Source of the DNA: Candidatus Kinetoplastidibacterium crithidiae
GTDB lineage: Bacteria > Pseudomonadota > Gammaproteobacteria > Burkholderiales > Burkholderiaceae_B
Length of the DNA: 32,334 bases
Assembly: GCA_019278155.1 (NCBI GenBank)
Contig: JADMLC010000008.1
Location: 1 to 32,334 of the forward strand
Direction: 5' to 3'
Part shown: positions 17,166 to 26,550 of the stretch, in pieces
Layout of the letters: each line of letters starts with the position of its first letter
How positions within the stretch are numbered: the first letter of the stretch is position 1
Program-made: the position numbers and the translations under genes
The notes under the pieces: generated by a model
What the model was told of the DNA's origin: nothing
Seen by the model: the letters and a program-made list of their open reading frames with translations, nothing else
Database searches by the model: none

Positions 17166-18391
17166 AACGACAATTTATCATTCTGATTCCATTAATAATC
17201 TTATCAATCTTACTCCCTAAAATAGCATTTGCATACTATAACAAAGTATTATCAATAAGAGTGTGGCCATCAGAAGAATATGTAAGAATAACAATTGAAT
17301 CATCAGAATATTTAAATTATAAAAGTTTTTTTTTGGAAACCCCAAATAGATTAGTGTTAGATATAGAAAATATAGAAATAGACTCTACACTAATAAAATA
17401 TATAGAAAATCTAGAAATAACTAATTCTTATATTAAAAATATTAGGATTGCTAGAAAAAATTTAAATAGCTTAAGATTAGTATTTGATTTAAAACAAACA
17501 ATTGACTCTCAAACATTTACTCTAAAACCAATAGCTAGCTATAAATATAGAACTATTTTAGATTTATACCCAACAGTTATAAATGACCCAATTAAAGCAA
17601 TCATATACAACCAAAAAGAATATAGAAATAATGAATTAGAAGAAACAATAATGAATCTTATAAAAGATAATGATCATTATAATAAAAAAATAACAAATAA
17701 AAAGATCATAATAGTAATTGATCCTGGTCATGGAGGAGAAGATCCTGGAGCTATAGGGGTTCATGGAACGATGGAAAAAAATATAGTCTTGTCAATAGCA
17801 AAAAAGACAGCAACATTATTAAAAACACAAAATCATATTGTTACTTATTTAACTAGAAATGATGACTGTTTTGTCCCTTTGGCTATACGCACACAGAAAG
17901 CTAGGCTTTTAAAAGCCAATCTTTTTATTTCTATACATGCAGATGCATGGATAAAACCTGAAACAAATGGAGCTTCGGTATTTGCCTTATCAAATGATAA
18001 ATCGTCCAGCATACAAGCTAAATGGCTTGCTGACAAAGAAAATAAATCTGACTTAATAGGTGGTGTTAACTTATACCATCAAGATGAAAAAATAGCCAAA
18101 GTATTACTGGACTTATCTACTACAGCACAAATTAAAGATTCAAAAAAAATAGGAACTATATTATTAAAAGAATTAGAAAAAATCAGTAAATTACATAATA
18201 AAGATGTAGAACAAGCAGAATTTGCCATTTTGCAAATTCCTGATATACCATCTATTTTAATAGAAACAGCTTTTATTAGTAATCCTAAAGAGGAAGAATT
18301 ACTAAACTCAAATCAGCATCAAGACAAAATAGCCAATGCTATTTTTAACGCCATAGTTAATTATTTTAAAATAGAATGTAACTCAAATTAA
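17162..18391 (+). CDS. amiC: Periplasmic N-acetylmuramoyl-L-alanine amidase AmiC
   Basis: A zinc amidase that cuts the stem peptide from MurNAc and separates daughter cells. The frame is open from 17114. The ATG at 17162 (ATGA overlap with tsaE) starts a clear signal peptide: MKR, a hydrophobic core, then AFA before YYNK (about residue 24). The mature protein, 409 residues in all with the signal, has an AMIN targeting domain (VLSIRVWPSEEYVRITIES to about 135) and a C-terminal Amidase_3 domain. That domain has VIDPGHGGEDPGA (zinc His), MEKNIVLSIA (zinc Glu), FISIHADAW (zinc His) and SILIETAFISNPKEE (catalytic Glu). No twin-arginine motif is seen, unlike the Tat-exported E. coli AmiC. Its presence implies a peptidoglycan layer. 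Confidence 0.95.
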   Translation: MKRQFIILIPLIILSILLPKIAFAYYNKVLSIRVWPSEEYVRITIESSEYLNYKSFFLETPNRLVLDIENIEIDSTLIKYIENLEITNSYIKNIRIARKNLNSLRLVFDLKQTIDSQTFTLKPIASYKYRTILDLYPTVINDPIKAIIYNQKEYRNNELEETIMNLIKDNDHYNKKITNKKIIIVIDPGHGGEDPGAIGVHGTMEKNIVLSIAKKTATLLKTQNHIVTYLTRNDDCFVPLAIRTQKARLLKANLFISIHADAWIKPETNGASVFALSNDKSSSIQAKWLADKENKSDLIGGVNLYHQDEKIAKVLLDLSTTAQIKDSKKIGTILLKELEKISKLHNKDVEQAEFAILQIPDIPSILIETAFISNPKEEELLNSNQHQDKIANAIFNAIVNYFKIECNSN

Positions 18392-18414
18392 AAACAATAA
18401 ATAAATTTGATAAA

Positions 18415-20169
18415 ATGAATAAAAATTTAATTTATAAGAATCGTGCAATAATAAAACTTTCAGACTTATTGGTAAGTCAAATAGCTGCAGGAGAAATTAT
18501 AGATAGACCATCTTCAATTGTAAAAGAACTGATAGAAAACTCTATTGATGCCAAATCGACTTCTATAGAAATTTATCTTGATGGTGGGGGCATAAAACAA
18601 ATAATAGTAATTGATAATGGTCAAGGAATAAGCAAAAAAGATTTAGCAATGGCGATGACTAGACATGCAACTAGCAAAATATATAACCTAGAAGAATTAA
18701 ACTCTACATTATCATTAGGTTTTCGAGGAGAAGCATTGGCTTCTATCAGTTCAATATCTGATTTAACTATAATTTCACGCACAAACAAAGAACCGAATGC
18801 TTGGCAAATTAACTCAAGAACACAGAAAATACTTCCTTCATTAGGTTTAGAAGGAACAACAATTAAAGTACAACAAATTTTTGATAACATACCAGCACGC
18901 CGAAAATTTCTTAAATCTGAAGGAACAGAATGGCTTCATTGTCTATCTATAATAGAAAAAATAGCAATATCACATCCACATATATGTTTTAAAATATTTC
19001 ACAATAAAAAATTACAAAAACACTGGGTAACTAATGAAACATATAGTAGGATCAAGGATGTTTTCGGAAAAAAAATTACGGATACATATCTTAAAATATA
19101 TCAATCAAATAATGATATAACAATTAAAGGCATTCTTTCTCAATCATTTGACAACCAATTAAAATTACAATATCAGTACTTATATGTAAATGATAGATAT
19201 GTACAGGATAGGATCATAAATCATGCTATAAAATCAGCATGTCAAGATATATCGCATAATCATAGCAAATTATCATTTATTCTATTTATTTATATTGATC
19301 CTAATCTAATAGATGTAAATATTCATCCACAAAAAAATGAAGTAAAATTTCGTGATAGTAATGCAATTTACAAATTCATAAAAAATGTAATTAACAAAAC
19401 TATTTCTGAAAATAGCAATCAAATTATTTCTAGACCATTGGAAAAAAAAGTAATAGAGAATACTGCTGAAAATAATTACAAACAAATAAATATGGATTAC
19501 TCTGTATTTAAAAATATAAATAACAATATTCTTGAAAACCATTCAAAAACACAACAATCACAAATAAAGCAGGATAATAAAGAATATCCACTTGGTTTAG
19601 CAATAGCACAGATACAAGGCATATATATATTATCTCAAAATAAACATGGATTGATTATAATAGATGCACATGCTGCACATGAACGCATAGTTTATGAAAA
19701 TCTTAAAAAATTGTTTGCAAATCATTCAATACAAATACAAAAGCTTATTTCTCCTATAAACATAGAAGTTAAAGCAGAATTTATAGAAATTGTTAAAAAT
19801 CATAAATGTGAGTTATTAAATCTTGGATTTGATATAGATTGTAATATAGAAAATTCTTCTATTTCTATAAAGCACATTCCATCTATAATAAAATTAAATA
19901 ATCTTGAAGAAATCCTATTAGATATATTGAATGAAATTAATTTAATAGGACACTCCTGTTCTATTTTAGAAAATCATCATAAGATATTAGCTACAATCGC
20001 ATGTCATAGTTCTATAAGAGCAAATCGTATATTAACTGTAGAAGAAATGAATAGTTTGTTAAGACAAATGGAACTTACAGAAAAATCTGATTACTGTAAT
20101 CATGGAAGACCTACATGGATTCAGTTGAGCATTAAACAAATTGATAAATTCTTTTTAAGAGGAAAATAA
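18415..20169 (+). CDS. mutL: DNA mismatch repair protein MutL
   Basis: MutL links MutS mismatch recognition to strand incision. The 584-residue protein has the GHKL ATPase: SQIAAGEIIDRPSSIVKELI, ENSIDA (41-46), DNGQGIS, RHATSKI and GFRGEALASIS. A low-complexity linker (about 345-390) is rich in asparagine and lysine. The C-terminal dimer domain has DAHAAHERIVYE, which fits the D-x-H-A-x2-E-x4-E metal motif of endonuclease-type MutL, plus ACHSSIR and CNHGRPTW. So this is probably the nicking type, unlike E. coli MutL. Its stop overlaps the probable miaA start by one base. mutS is not in the window. Confidence 0.95.
   Translation: MNKNLIYKNRAIIKLSDLLVSQIAAGEIIDRPSSIVKELIENSIDAKSTSIEIYLDGGGIKQIIVIDNGQGISKKDLAMAMTRHATSKIYNLEELNSTLSLGFRGEALASISSISDLTIISRTNKEPNAWQINSRTQKILPSLGLEGTTIKVQQIFDNIPARRKFLKSEGTEWLHCLSIIEKIAISHPHICFKIFHNKKLQKHWVTNETYSRIKDVFGKKITDTYLKIYQSNNDITIKGILSQSFDNQLKLQYQYLYVNDRYVQDRIINHAIKSACQDISHNHSKLSFILFIYIDPNLIDVNIHPQKNEVKFRDSNAIYKFIKNVINKTISENSNQIISRPLEKKVIENTAENNYKQINMDYSVFKNINNNILENHSKTQQSQIKQDNKEYPLGLAIAQIQGIYILSQNKHGLIIIDAHAAHERIVYENLKKLFANHSIQIQKLISPINIEVKAEFIEIVKNHKCELLNLGFDIDCNIENSSISIKHIPSIIKLNNLEEILLDILNEINLIGHSCSILENHHKILATIACHSSIRANRILTVEEMNSLLRQMELTEKSDYCNHGRPTWIQLSIKQIDKFFLRGK
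20157..20163 (+). promoter_or_regulatory. Ribosome binding site ahead of the miaA ATT start
   Basis: AAGAGGA inside the last codons of mutL. It lies five bases before the ATT at 20169 and eight before the ATT at 20172. No ATG, GTG or TTG lies in the miaA frame between this site and the P-loop. Confidence 0.55.
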
Positions 20170-21128
20170 TTATTAATAAAAATCAGTCAACTATCATTTG
20201 CCTTACTGGTCCAACAGCTTCAGGCAAAACTGCTGTCACTATAGAACTAGCTAAATACTGGCCAATAGAAATTATTAATATGGATTCAGCCACTATTTAC
20301 AAAGGAATGGATATAGGATCTGCTAAACCATCTAGGGAAGAACAACTAAGAACTAAACAGCATCTGCTGGATATAATTGATCCAGTCGAATCATATTCAG
20401 CAGCAAGTTTTTGTTCTGACACATTAACTTTATTAACTAACATACTAGAAAGGAAAAAAATTCCTATAATAGTTGGCGGAACAATGATGTATTATAAATC
20501 TTTAAGAGAAGGCATTGATGATTTACCTACATCAAATCAAGCTATACGTCAAATGATAGAAGCACAAGCTAATAAAAATGGATGGCCTTTTCTACATAAT
20601 TATTTAAAAAAAATAGATCATATTACAGCAAATAGAATAGGTATTAGAGATAAACAAAGAATACAAAGATCATTAGAAGTTTTTTTTACAACTGGAAAAC
20701 CTTTATCAAGTTTATTAAAAATCAGAAGCAATCAATTAACTAATAGAAAATATAAATATATAACTATAAGTTTAGAACCCTCAAATAGAGCTATTCTACA
20801 TGATAGAATCGTTAAAAGATTTAATATAATGATAAAAAATGGACTTTTAGATGAGGTATCCTCTCTTTTTAAGAGAGGTGATCTAAACACAACAATGCCA
20901 TCAATAAGATGTGTTGGATATAGACAATTATGGGAATATTTTGAAGAAAAAAACTCTTTAGAAATTGCTATTGAAAAAAGCATAATAGCAACTAGACAAC
21001 TAGCTAAAAAACAAATGACTTGGTTAAGATCTTTGCCAGAAAGAATTATTATAGATTGTTTAGATGAAAACTATAATAAAAAAGCTATAGATGCCTTAGC
21101 ACCTATAGTTGAAAACAATTATAAATAA
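20169..21128 (+). CDS. miaA: tRNA dimethylallyltransferase MiaA, apparent ATT start
   Basis: MiaA transfers a dimethylallyl group to A37 of tRNAs that read UNN codons. The protein would have about 319 residues, normal for the family. It shows IICLTGPTASGKTAVTIELA (P-loop, about residues 9-28), then IINMDSATIYKGMDIGSAKP, HLLDIIDPVESYSAA, PIIVGGTMMYYKSL and CVGYRQLWEY. The first ATG in frame (20280) lies after the P-loop and would remove it. Upstream, the frame has TGA and TAA at 20142-20147, and no ATG, GTG or TTG between those and 20280. ATT codons at 20169 and 20172, following AAGAGGA, are the best starts and give the expected N-terminal length. Product call is sure; the start codon is inferred. 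Confidence 0.9.
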   Translation: MINKNQSTIICLTGPTASGKTAVTIELAKYWPIEIINMDSATIYKGMDIGSAKPSREEQLRTKQHLLDIIDPVESYSAASFCSDTLTLLTNILERKKIPIIVGGTMMYYKSLREGIDDLPTSNQAIRQMIEAQANKNGWPFLHNYLKKIDHITANRIGIRDKQRIQRSLEVFFTTGKPLSSLLKIRSNQLTNRKYKYITISLEPSNRAILHDRIVKRFNIMIKNGLLDEVSSLFKRGDLNTTMPSIRCVGYRQLWEYFEEKNSLEIAIEKSIIATRQLAKKQMTWLRSLPERIIIDCLDENYNKKAIDALAPIVENNYK

Positions 21129-21132
21129 GAAC

Positions 21133-22182
21133 TTAAACCACATAGGTACTAGGCATATTTTTGTCTCTACCTACTATTTCACCTATTTTTATTACATCTT
21201 CGCCATTAGCCGAAAGTTCTCTCATTATTAAATCTGATTGATGTTTAGGAACTATTAAAACCATGCCAATTCCACAGTTAAAAACCCTATACATTTCATT
21301 ATCACTTATATTCCCAGATTTCTGTAGCCAGTTGAAGAGATCAGGCATTTTCCAAGAATCCTTATATAATTTAGCCGAAATATTCTGGTTTAAAATTCTA
21401 GGAATATTATCTAACAACCCTCCACCAGTAATATGAGCTAACCCTTTAATCCCTTTACCAAACTTATTAATTACAGATAAGATCGATTTAACATAGATTT
21501 TAGTTGGAGCCATTACTACATCAATAAGTGGCTGACCATAAAAATCTTGATAAGGTTTAGAACCAGTTATATCTATAATTTTTCTAATCAAAGAATATCC
21601 ATTAGAATGCGCACCACTGGAAGTTAAACCTAGAACAATATCTCCAACATCTATTGAACTGCCATTTATAATAGATGATTTTTCTACAGCACCAACAGCA
21701 AATCCAGCAAGATCATATTCGCCGTCTGGATACATTCCAGGCATCTCTGCTGTTTCACCACCTATCAATGCACAACCTGATAATTCACAACCCTTAGCAA
21801 TTCCAGATATGACAGCAGAAGCAATATCAACTGACAGTTTGCCACAAGCAAAATAATCCAAAAAAAATAACGGTTCAGCACCTTGTACTAATATATCATT
21901 TACACTCATCGCAACTAAATCTATACCTACTGTACTATGTGCATTCCATTCAAAAGCTAAACGTAATTTTGTACCAACTCCATCTGTCCCAGATACCAAA
22001 ACTGGTTCAGCAAATTTTTTTGGAACTTCAAATAAAGCACCGAATCCTCCTATACCAGTCAATACTTCAGAACGTATTGTTTTAGCTGCAAAAGGCTTTA
22101 TTTTACTAATTAAAGCTTCACCTGCATCTATATCAACACCTGCATCACGATAATTTAAGGAAGTAGAATTTAAATTAGACAT
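21133..22182 (-). CDS. purM: Phosphoribosylformylglycinamidine cyclo-ligase PurM
   Basis: PurM makes aminoimidazole ribonucleotide, the fifth step of purine synthesis. The 349-residue protein is complete: [17 protein letters not shown] at the N-terminus, [107 protein letters not shown] and [12 protein letters not shown]. These cover the ATP and substrate loops. Its stop lies 4 bases from the miaA stop, so the two genes converge. It is divergent from hda across about 200 bases. It is the only purine gene in the window. Confidence 0.97.
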   Translation of the reverse strand: MSNLNSTSLNYRDAGVDIDAGEALISKIKPFAAKTIRSEVLTGIGGFGALFEVPKKFAEPVLVSGTDGVGTKLRLAFEWNAHSTVGIDLVAMSVNDILVQGAEPLFFLDYFACGKLSVDIASAVISGIAKGCELSGCALIGGETAEMPGMYPDGEYDLAGFAVGAVEKSSIINGSSIDVGDIVLGLTSSGAHSNGYSLIRKIIDITGSKPYQDFYGQPLIDVVMAPTKIYVKSILSVINKFGKGIKGLAHITGGGLLDNIPRILNQNISAKLYKDSWKMPDLFNWLQKSGNISDNEMYRVFNCGIGMVLIVPKHQSDLIMRELSANGEDVIKIGEIVGRDKNMPSTYVV

Positions 22183-22384
22183 ATTTAACTTTATATAAAA
22201 AAAACTACAATTAGTTAGAATGGAAATAATATTCTAACCACCAACACTATAATATATATTTATAACATCTTTTCTAGACTTGTTGTCAACGATATCATGA
22301 AACTCATTGATAGATTTCAACAAAGTATAGTATATACTAGAGATATAATTATTTATACTCAGTAATAGAATTAACCTTTCAAGC
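22183..22384. promoter_or_regulatory. Divergent promoter region between purM and hda
   Basis: About 200 AT-rich bases between two divergent genes, so promoters for both should lie here. An inverted repeat GTTAGAAT-9-ATTCTAAC sits at 22214-22238 in the purM leader. On the hda side, TTGATA at 22307-22312 and TATACT at 22333-22338 resemble promoter boxes, but with a 20-base spacer. No coding sequence is seen. Confidence 0.35.
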
Positions 22385-23086
22385 ATGAAACAACATCAGC
22401 TTATTTTAAATATATTACCTAATATTGAACCATCTTTATCTAACTATATTTTAGGAATAAATACTGAAGCAGTACATGCTGCTAAATCCATAAAAGGAGG
22501 AAGAGCTTTATATATATGGGGTGATAAAGGTTCTGGGAAGAGTCATATATTGCAAGCAATAACTAATGAAAGAAATAGCACGTATATTAACCATACAAAT
22601 TGTTATAAAATATTCAATTTAGCAATCAATAACGAAGTAGAATCTCTGCCAAAGTTAATAGCTATAGATGACGTGCATCTGCTCAATAATAGCCAACAAT
22701 CTGGACTATTTAGTCTATATAACCGTTGGCGTGAACTATCACAAACTGAAAAATCTTTTGCTATGATTTTATCAGGGGATAAAAAACCAATACTGATGAA
22801 TGTAAGAGAAGATCTAAAAACTCGTCTAGGATGGGACATATCATTCCGTATTGAACCATTATCAGATAAAGATAAATTAAATGCGCTAAAAACACTAGGA
22901 AATAAACTAGGCATTAGAAATCTAGATAATGTTATCCAATGGATGTTAAAATACTGTAACCGAGATATAAAATATCTCATGAATCTATTAACCTTATTAA
23001 ATAAATACTCGATTTCGACAAAACGTCCTATCACAATAAATTTACTTAGAACCATGCTAAAAGAATCGGAGTCTATTCAGATATGA
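22385..23086 (+). CDS. hda: Hda, regulatory inactivator of DnaA
   Basis: A 233-residue DnaA-like AAA+ protein without the DnaA DNA-binding domain. In E. coli, Hda bound to the sliding clamp triggers ATP hydrolysis by DnaA after initiation. The N-terminal QLILNI stretch is in the place of the clamp-binding motif. Walker A is GDKGSGKSH (46-54), Walker B LIAIDDVHLL (91-100), and REDLKTRLGW is the arginine-finger region. The DnaA-box helix-turn-helix domain is absent, which separates it from DnaA. It ends in an ATGA overlap with the HAD phosphatase, as part of a long plus-strand run. Confidence 0.9.
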   Translation: MKQHQLILNILPNIEPSLSNYILGINTEAVHAAKSIKGGRALYIWGDKGSGKSHILQAITNERNSTYINHTNCYKIFNLAINNEVESLPKLIAIDDVHLLNNSQQSGLFSLYNRWRELSQTEKSFAMILSGDKKPILMNVREDLKTRLGWDISFRIEPLSDKDKLNALKTLGNKLGIRNLDNVIQWMLKYCNRDIKYLMNLLTLLNKYSISTKRPITINLLRTMLKESESIQI

Positions 23087-23781
23087 ACAATAATCTTGCC
23101 TTATTCGACCTAGATCATACCTTGATACCTATAGATAGTGATTATCAATGGGCTAATTTCTTAGCAAAAACAGGAAGAGCTGGCACAACACCAGAAATAG
23201 CAATTAACCTAAATAATGAATTAATGCACAAGTATAACCAAGGTAAATTGTCAATAGAAGAATCTGCAGAATTTATGCTTGGTTTGCTAAAAATGCACAC
23301 TCCCTATGATTTAGCAAAATTTCATGAAGAATTTATGCAAAAAATAGTTAGGCCATCAATAAAAAATCAAGCAATAGAAATTGTCAAAAAACATCTAAAT
23401 AAAGGTGATCTTTGCGCAATAGTAACTGCCACTAACAATTTCGTAACTACACCAATAGCTAGGGCATTTGGAATACCATACTTGATAGCAACAGAGGCTG
23501 AATATATTAATGGTAGATATACGGGCAAATTTATTGGCACTCCTAGTTTTAAAGAAGGTAAAATTATTCGCGTAAATCAATGGCTATCTACTTTAAATTA
23601 CAATTTTGATAATTTTAAAAATACATATTTTTATAGTGATTCTATAAATGATCTTCCTTTGTTGGAAAAAGTTACTAATCCAATAGCTACTAACCCTAGT
23701 GAAAAACTTAGATATATAGCCCAAAAAAGAAATTGGGAAACTATAGATATTTTTGACAGTCTAGATGACAATAAATCTTAA
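23083..23781 (+). CDS. HAD superfamily IB hydrolase (SerB-like phosphatase)
   Basis: A 232-residue phosphatase of the HAD IB group, related to phosphoserine phosphatase. Motif I is LFDLDHTL, with the nucleophilic aspartate at about 9 and the acid at 11. Motif II is VTATNNF. The lysine region is GTPSFKEGKI, and motif III is FYSDSINDLPLLEKV. A cap of helices lies between motifs I and II. It overlaps hda by 4 bases and pcnB by 1 base (TAATG), the same neighbours as in free-living Burkholderiales. The substrate cannot be told from sequence; serine, histidinol or other small phosphates are possible. Confidence 0.88.
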   Translation: MNNNLALFDLDHTLIPIDSDYQWANFLAKTGRAGTTPEIAINLNNELMHKYNQGKLSIEESAEFMLGLLKMHTPYDLAKFHEEFMQKIVRPSIKNQAIEIVKKHLNKGDLCAIVTATNNFVTTPIARAFGIPYLIATEAEYINGRYTGKFIGTPSFKEGKIIRVNQWLSTLNYNFDNFKNTYFYSDSINDLPLLEKVTNPIATNPSEKLRYIAQKRNWETIDIFDSLDDNKS

Positions 23782-25055
23782 TGTTCACAAAAACAATTCA
23801 TAAAATATGCTATTTTTTCGGATATATGAAACCTAAAATAGTGAAAAAAAATATACATAATATAAATATAGATAATATATCAACCAATGCTATAAAAGTA
23901 TGTGAAACTCTACAAAAGGCAGGGTTTATGTCTTATATAGTAGGAGGAGCTATTAGAGACTTAATTCTCGGATTAAAACCGAAAGACTTTGATATAACAA
24001 CAAATGCCAGTCCAGAAGAAGTGAAATCACTCTTTAGAAGAGCTTATATAATTGGCAAACGTTTTAGAATAGTCCATGTAATTATGGGGAAAGAACTTAT
24101 AGAAATTTCAACTTTTAGAGCATCTCCTTTGGAAAAAGATGAGTTTGGACGCATTTTGAAAGATAATTCTTTCGGTTCGCATCAAGAAGACGCATCAAGA
24201 AGAGATTTTACTATAAATTCACTATACTATAATCCGATGAAACAAGAAATAATTGATTATTATTCTGGATTAAAAGACCTAAAACATAAAAAAATTAGAA
24301 TAATAGGGAATCCTGTAGAAAGATATAGAGAAGATCCTGTAAGGATGCTAAGAGCAATAAGATTAACTACTAAAATTAATGGCACTCTAGAAAAAAAGAC
24401 TAATATTGAAATAGACGCATTAAAAGATTTAATTATTAATATACCTCAAGCAAGATTATTTGATGAAATAATTAAAATTCTTACATGTGGAAATTCTTTT
24501 TCTTGCTTAGAACAATTATATGCTAAAAATATATTACATAATCTAATCCCATCCTTAAATAAAACATTTACAAACAAAGAAGATATAAATTTCCTAAAAA
24601 TTGCATTAAATAATACTGATTATAGACTCTCACAAAATAAAAGCATAAGCCCTGGATTTCTATTGGCTATAATACTATGGAGACCAACAAAATACTTATG
24701 GAAAGAATTACTATCTAAGCAAAATAATTCTTTTGTCTCTATGGATCAAGCTTCAGACAAAATTCTATTAGTACAATCAAAAACTCTAAAAATACACAAA
24801 AGAATTATTATCGATGCAAAAGAGATTTGGTTAATGCAAACAAGATTAGAAGCAAAAAACATAAAAAATTATTATAAAATTATCGAACATGCTAAATTCA
24901 GAGCTGCATTTGATTTTATGCAATTGAGAGCAGAAGCAAAAGAGGTTGATAATGGCTTATCAAATTGGTGGATTGAGTTTTACAAAGCTGAGGATGATGT
25001 AAAAAAGCAGTTGATTAAAGAAAAACAAAATAGAAAACTAAAAAACAAAAGATAA
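23781..25055 (+). CDS. pcnB: Poly(A) polymerase I
   Basis: PcnB adds 3' poly(A) tails that mark RNA for decay. The 424-residue protein belongs to the class II nucleotidyltransferases: YIVGGAIRDLILGLKPKDFD (53-71) holds the catalytic DxD, and the following SPEEVKSLFRRAYIIGKRFRIVHV is typical of PcnB rather than CCA-adding enzymes. RRDFTINSLYYNP and REDPVRMLRAIRL are the next conserved blocks. The start MFTKTIHKIC resembles the E. coli PcnB N-terminus, which supports 23781 over the ATG at 23826. The C-terminus is basic, as in the family. The start overlaps the preceding stop by one base. Confidence 0.92.
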   Translation: MFTKTIHKICYFFGYMKPKIVKKNIHNINIDNISTNAIKVCETLQKAGFMSYIVGGAIRDLILGLKPKDFDITTNASPEEVKSLFRRAYIIGKRFRIVHVIMGKELIEISTFRASPLEKDEFGRILKDNSFGSHQEDASRRDFTINSLYYNPMKQEIIDYYSGLKDLKHKKIRIIGNPVERYREDPVRMLRAIRLTTKINGTLEKKTNIEIDALKDLIINIPQARLFDEIIKILTCGNSFSCLEQLYAKNILHNLIPSLNKTFTNKEDINFLKIALNNTDYRLSQNKSISPGFLLAIILWRPTKYLWKELLSKQNNSFVSMDQASDKILLVQSKTLKIHKRIIIDAKEIWLMQTRLEAKNIKNYYKIIEHAKFRAAFDFMQLRAEAKEVDNGLSNWWIEFYKAEDDVKKQLIKEKQNRKLKNKR

Positions 25056-25085
25056 TTAAATTTATTTTATAAATGATTAACAACA

Positions 25086-25571
25086 ATGAATTCTATAAAA
25101 ACTTATATTGGATTGGGCTCTAATCAAGGTGACAGTATTGAAAATATTAAAAATGCCACAAACTATATTTTTTCTATTTTTCATAAAAACAATTGCAGAA
25201 CATCTAAATTATATTCGACCACACCTGTCCATGCTACAGGCCCAAACTTTACTAACTCTGTAATGGAAATATATTTGACTGACAGCCCAACAAATCTCCT
25301 TGATAAGTTACAAAAAATAGAAAACAAATTCGGAAGAACAAGACCATATAAAAATGCTCCTAGAACACTTGATATTGATATATTATTGTATAGTAATCGG
25401 ATAATACAAGATAATGATAATTTAATAATTCCTCATCCTAGAATGCATGAAAGGCTCTTTGTGTTAAAGCCATTACAAGATTTAGAGCCAAACATAGAAT
25501 TGCCTATTTATGGAAATATTAATAATTTAATAAAAAAACTTCAAAATCAGGAAGTTGATGTTATTGAATAA
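25086..25571 (+). CDS. folK: 2-amino-4-hydroxy-6-hydroxymethyldihydropteridine pyrophosphokinase
   Basis: FolK activates the pterin for dihydropteroate synthesis in the folate pathway. The 161-residue protein has TYIGLGSNQGDSIENIKNA at the start, then FTNSVMEIYL, RTRPYKNAPRTLDIDILLY (the metal-binding DxD loop) and IPHPRMHERLFVLKPLQDL. All are FolK signatures, and the length is normal. It lies 30 bases after pcnB, as in relatives. Confidence 0.96.
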   Translation: MNSIKTYIGLGSNQGDSIENIKNATNYIFSIFHKNNCRTSKLYSTTPVHATGPNFTNSVMEIYLTDSPTNLLDKLQKIENKFGRTRPYKNAPRTLDIDILLYSNRIIQDNDNLIIPHPRMHERLFVLKPLQDLEPNIELPIYGNINNLIKKLQNQEVDVIE

Positions 25572-25635
25572 TATCCAAAACAACTGCAAATGAAACCATT
25601 CAAATACAATATTCTTTTTTGCAAAAATACATAAA

Positions 25636-26526
25636 ATGCTTACATTTCAACAAATTATATTTAATTTACAACAATATTGGAACAAACATGGTTGTACAAT
25701 ATTACAACCTTATGATATGGAAATAGGTGCAGGTACATCTCATACAGCTACTTTCCTAAGAGCTATAGGACCAGAACCATGGAGAGCCGCCTATGTTCAG
25801 CCATCTAGACGTCCTAAAGACGGTAGATATGGGGAAAATCCTAATCGTTTACAACAATATTACCAATTTCAGGTGATTTTGAAACCATCTCCTCTTGATA
25901 TTGTAGATCTATATATAGATTCTTTAAAAGAATTAGGCATAAACCCAATAGAGCATGACATTCGTTTTATTGAAGATAACTGGGAAAATCCGACATTAGG
26001 CGCCTGGGGCCTTGGCTGGGAAGTATGGCTAAATGGAATGGAAATAACACAATTTACATACTTTCAACAAATAGGCGGAATGGATTGCAGTCCAACTACA
26101 GGGGAAATTACTTATGGCCTAGAAAGGCTAGCAATGTATTTACAAAATGTAAATAATGTATACGATATTATTTGGACAAAAAATAATCATGATATTCCTA
26201 TCTCGTATGGCGATATCCACCTTCAAAATGAACAAGAACAATCAAAATTTAATTTTGAATATGCTTCAATTGAAATACTGTTTAATCATTTCGATGACCA
26301 TGAAAATGAAGCACAAAAACTATTAGAACTATCACTACCAATCCCAGCTTACGAAAGAACATTAAAAGCAGCTCATATATTTAATTTATTAGATTCACGG
26401 GGAGCTATAAGTGTAACAGAAAGAGCTTCATATATAGGAAGAATACGAAATTTATCTAGATCAATTGCACAAACATACTACATGACCAGAGAAAAAATAG
26501 GATTCCCTTTAATATCGAAGAAATAA
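25636..26526 (+). CDS. glyQ: Glycyl-tRNA synthetase alpha subunit
   Basis: The alpha chain of the bacterial two-subunit glycyl-tRNA synthetase holds the glycine and ATP site. The 296-residue protein is complete: [20 protein letters not shown] at the N-terminus, then [84 protein letters not shown] and [13 protein letters not shown]. Near the end, [14 protein letters not shown] is conserved. glyS follows in the same strand and the two are surely co-transcribed. Confidence 0.98.
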   Translation: MLTFQQIIFNLQQYWNKHGCTILQPYDMEIGAGTSHTATFLRAIGPEPWRAAYVQPSRRPKDGRYGENPNRLQQYYQFQVILKPSPLDIVDLYIDSLKELGINPIEHDIRFIEDNWENPTLGAWGLGWEVWLNGMEITQFTYFQQIGGMDCSPTTGEITYGLERLAMYLQNVNNVYDIIWTKNNHDIPISYGDIHLQNEQEQSKFNFEYASIEILFNHFDDHENEAQKLLELSLPIPAYERTLKAAHIFNLLDSRGAISVTERASYIGRIRNLSRSIAQTYYMTREKIGFPLISKK

Positions 26527-26550
26527 TATTATCTAATGGAATATGAAGAA

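Noticed and set aside
22603-23055. Open frame of 150 codons on the minus strand inside hda
   Set aside because: Long for a shadow frame, but it lies wholly antisense to the conserved Hda AAA+ domain and its translation resembles nothing known.
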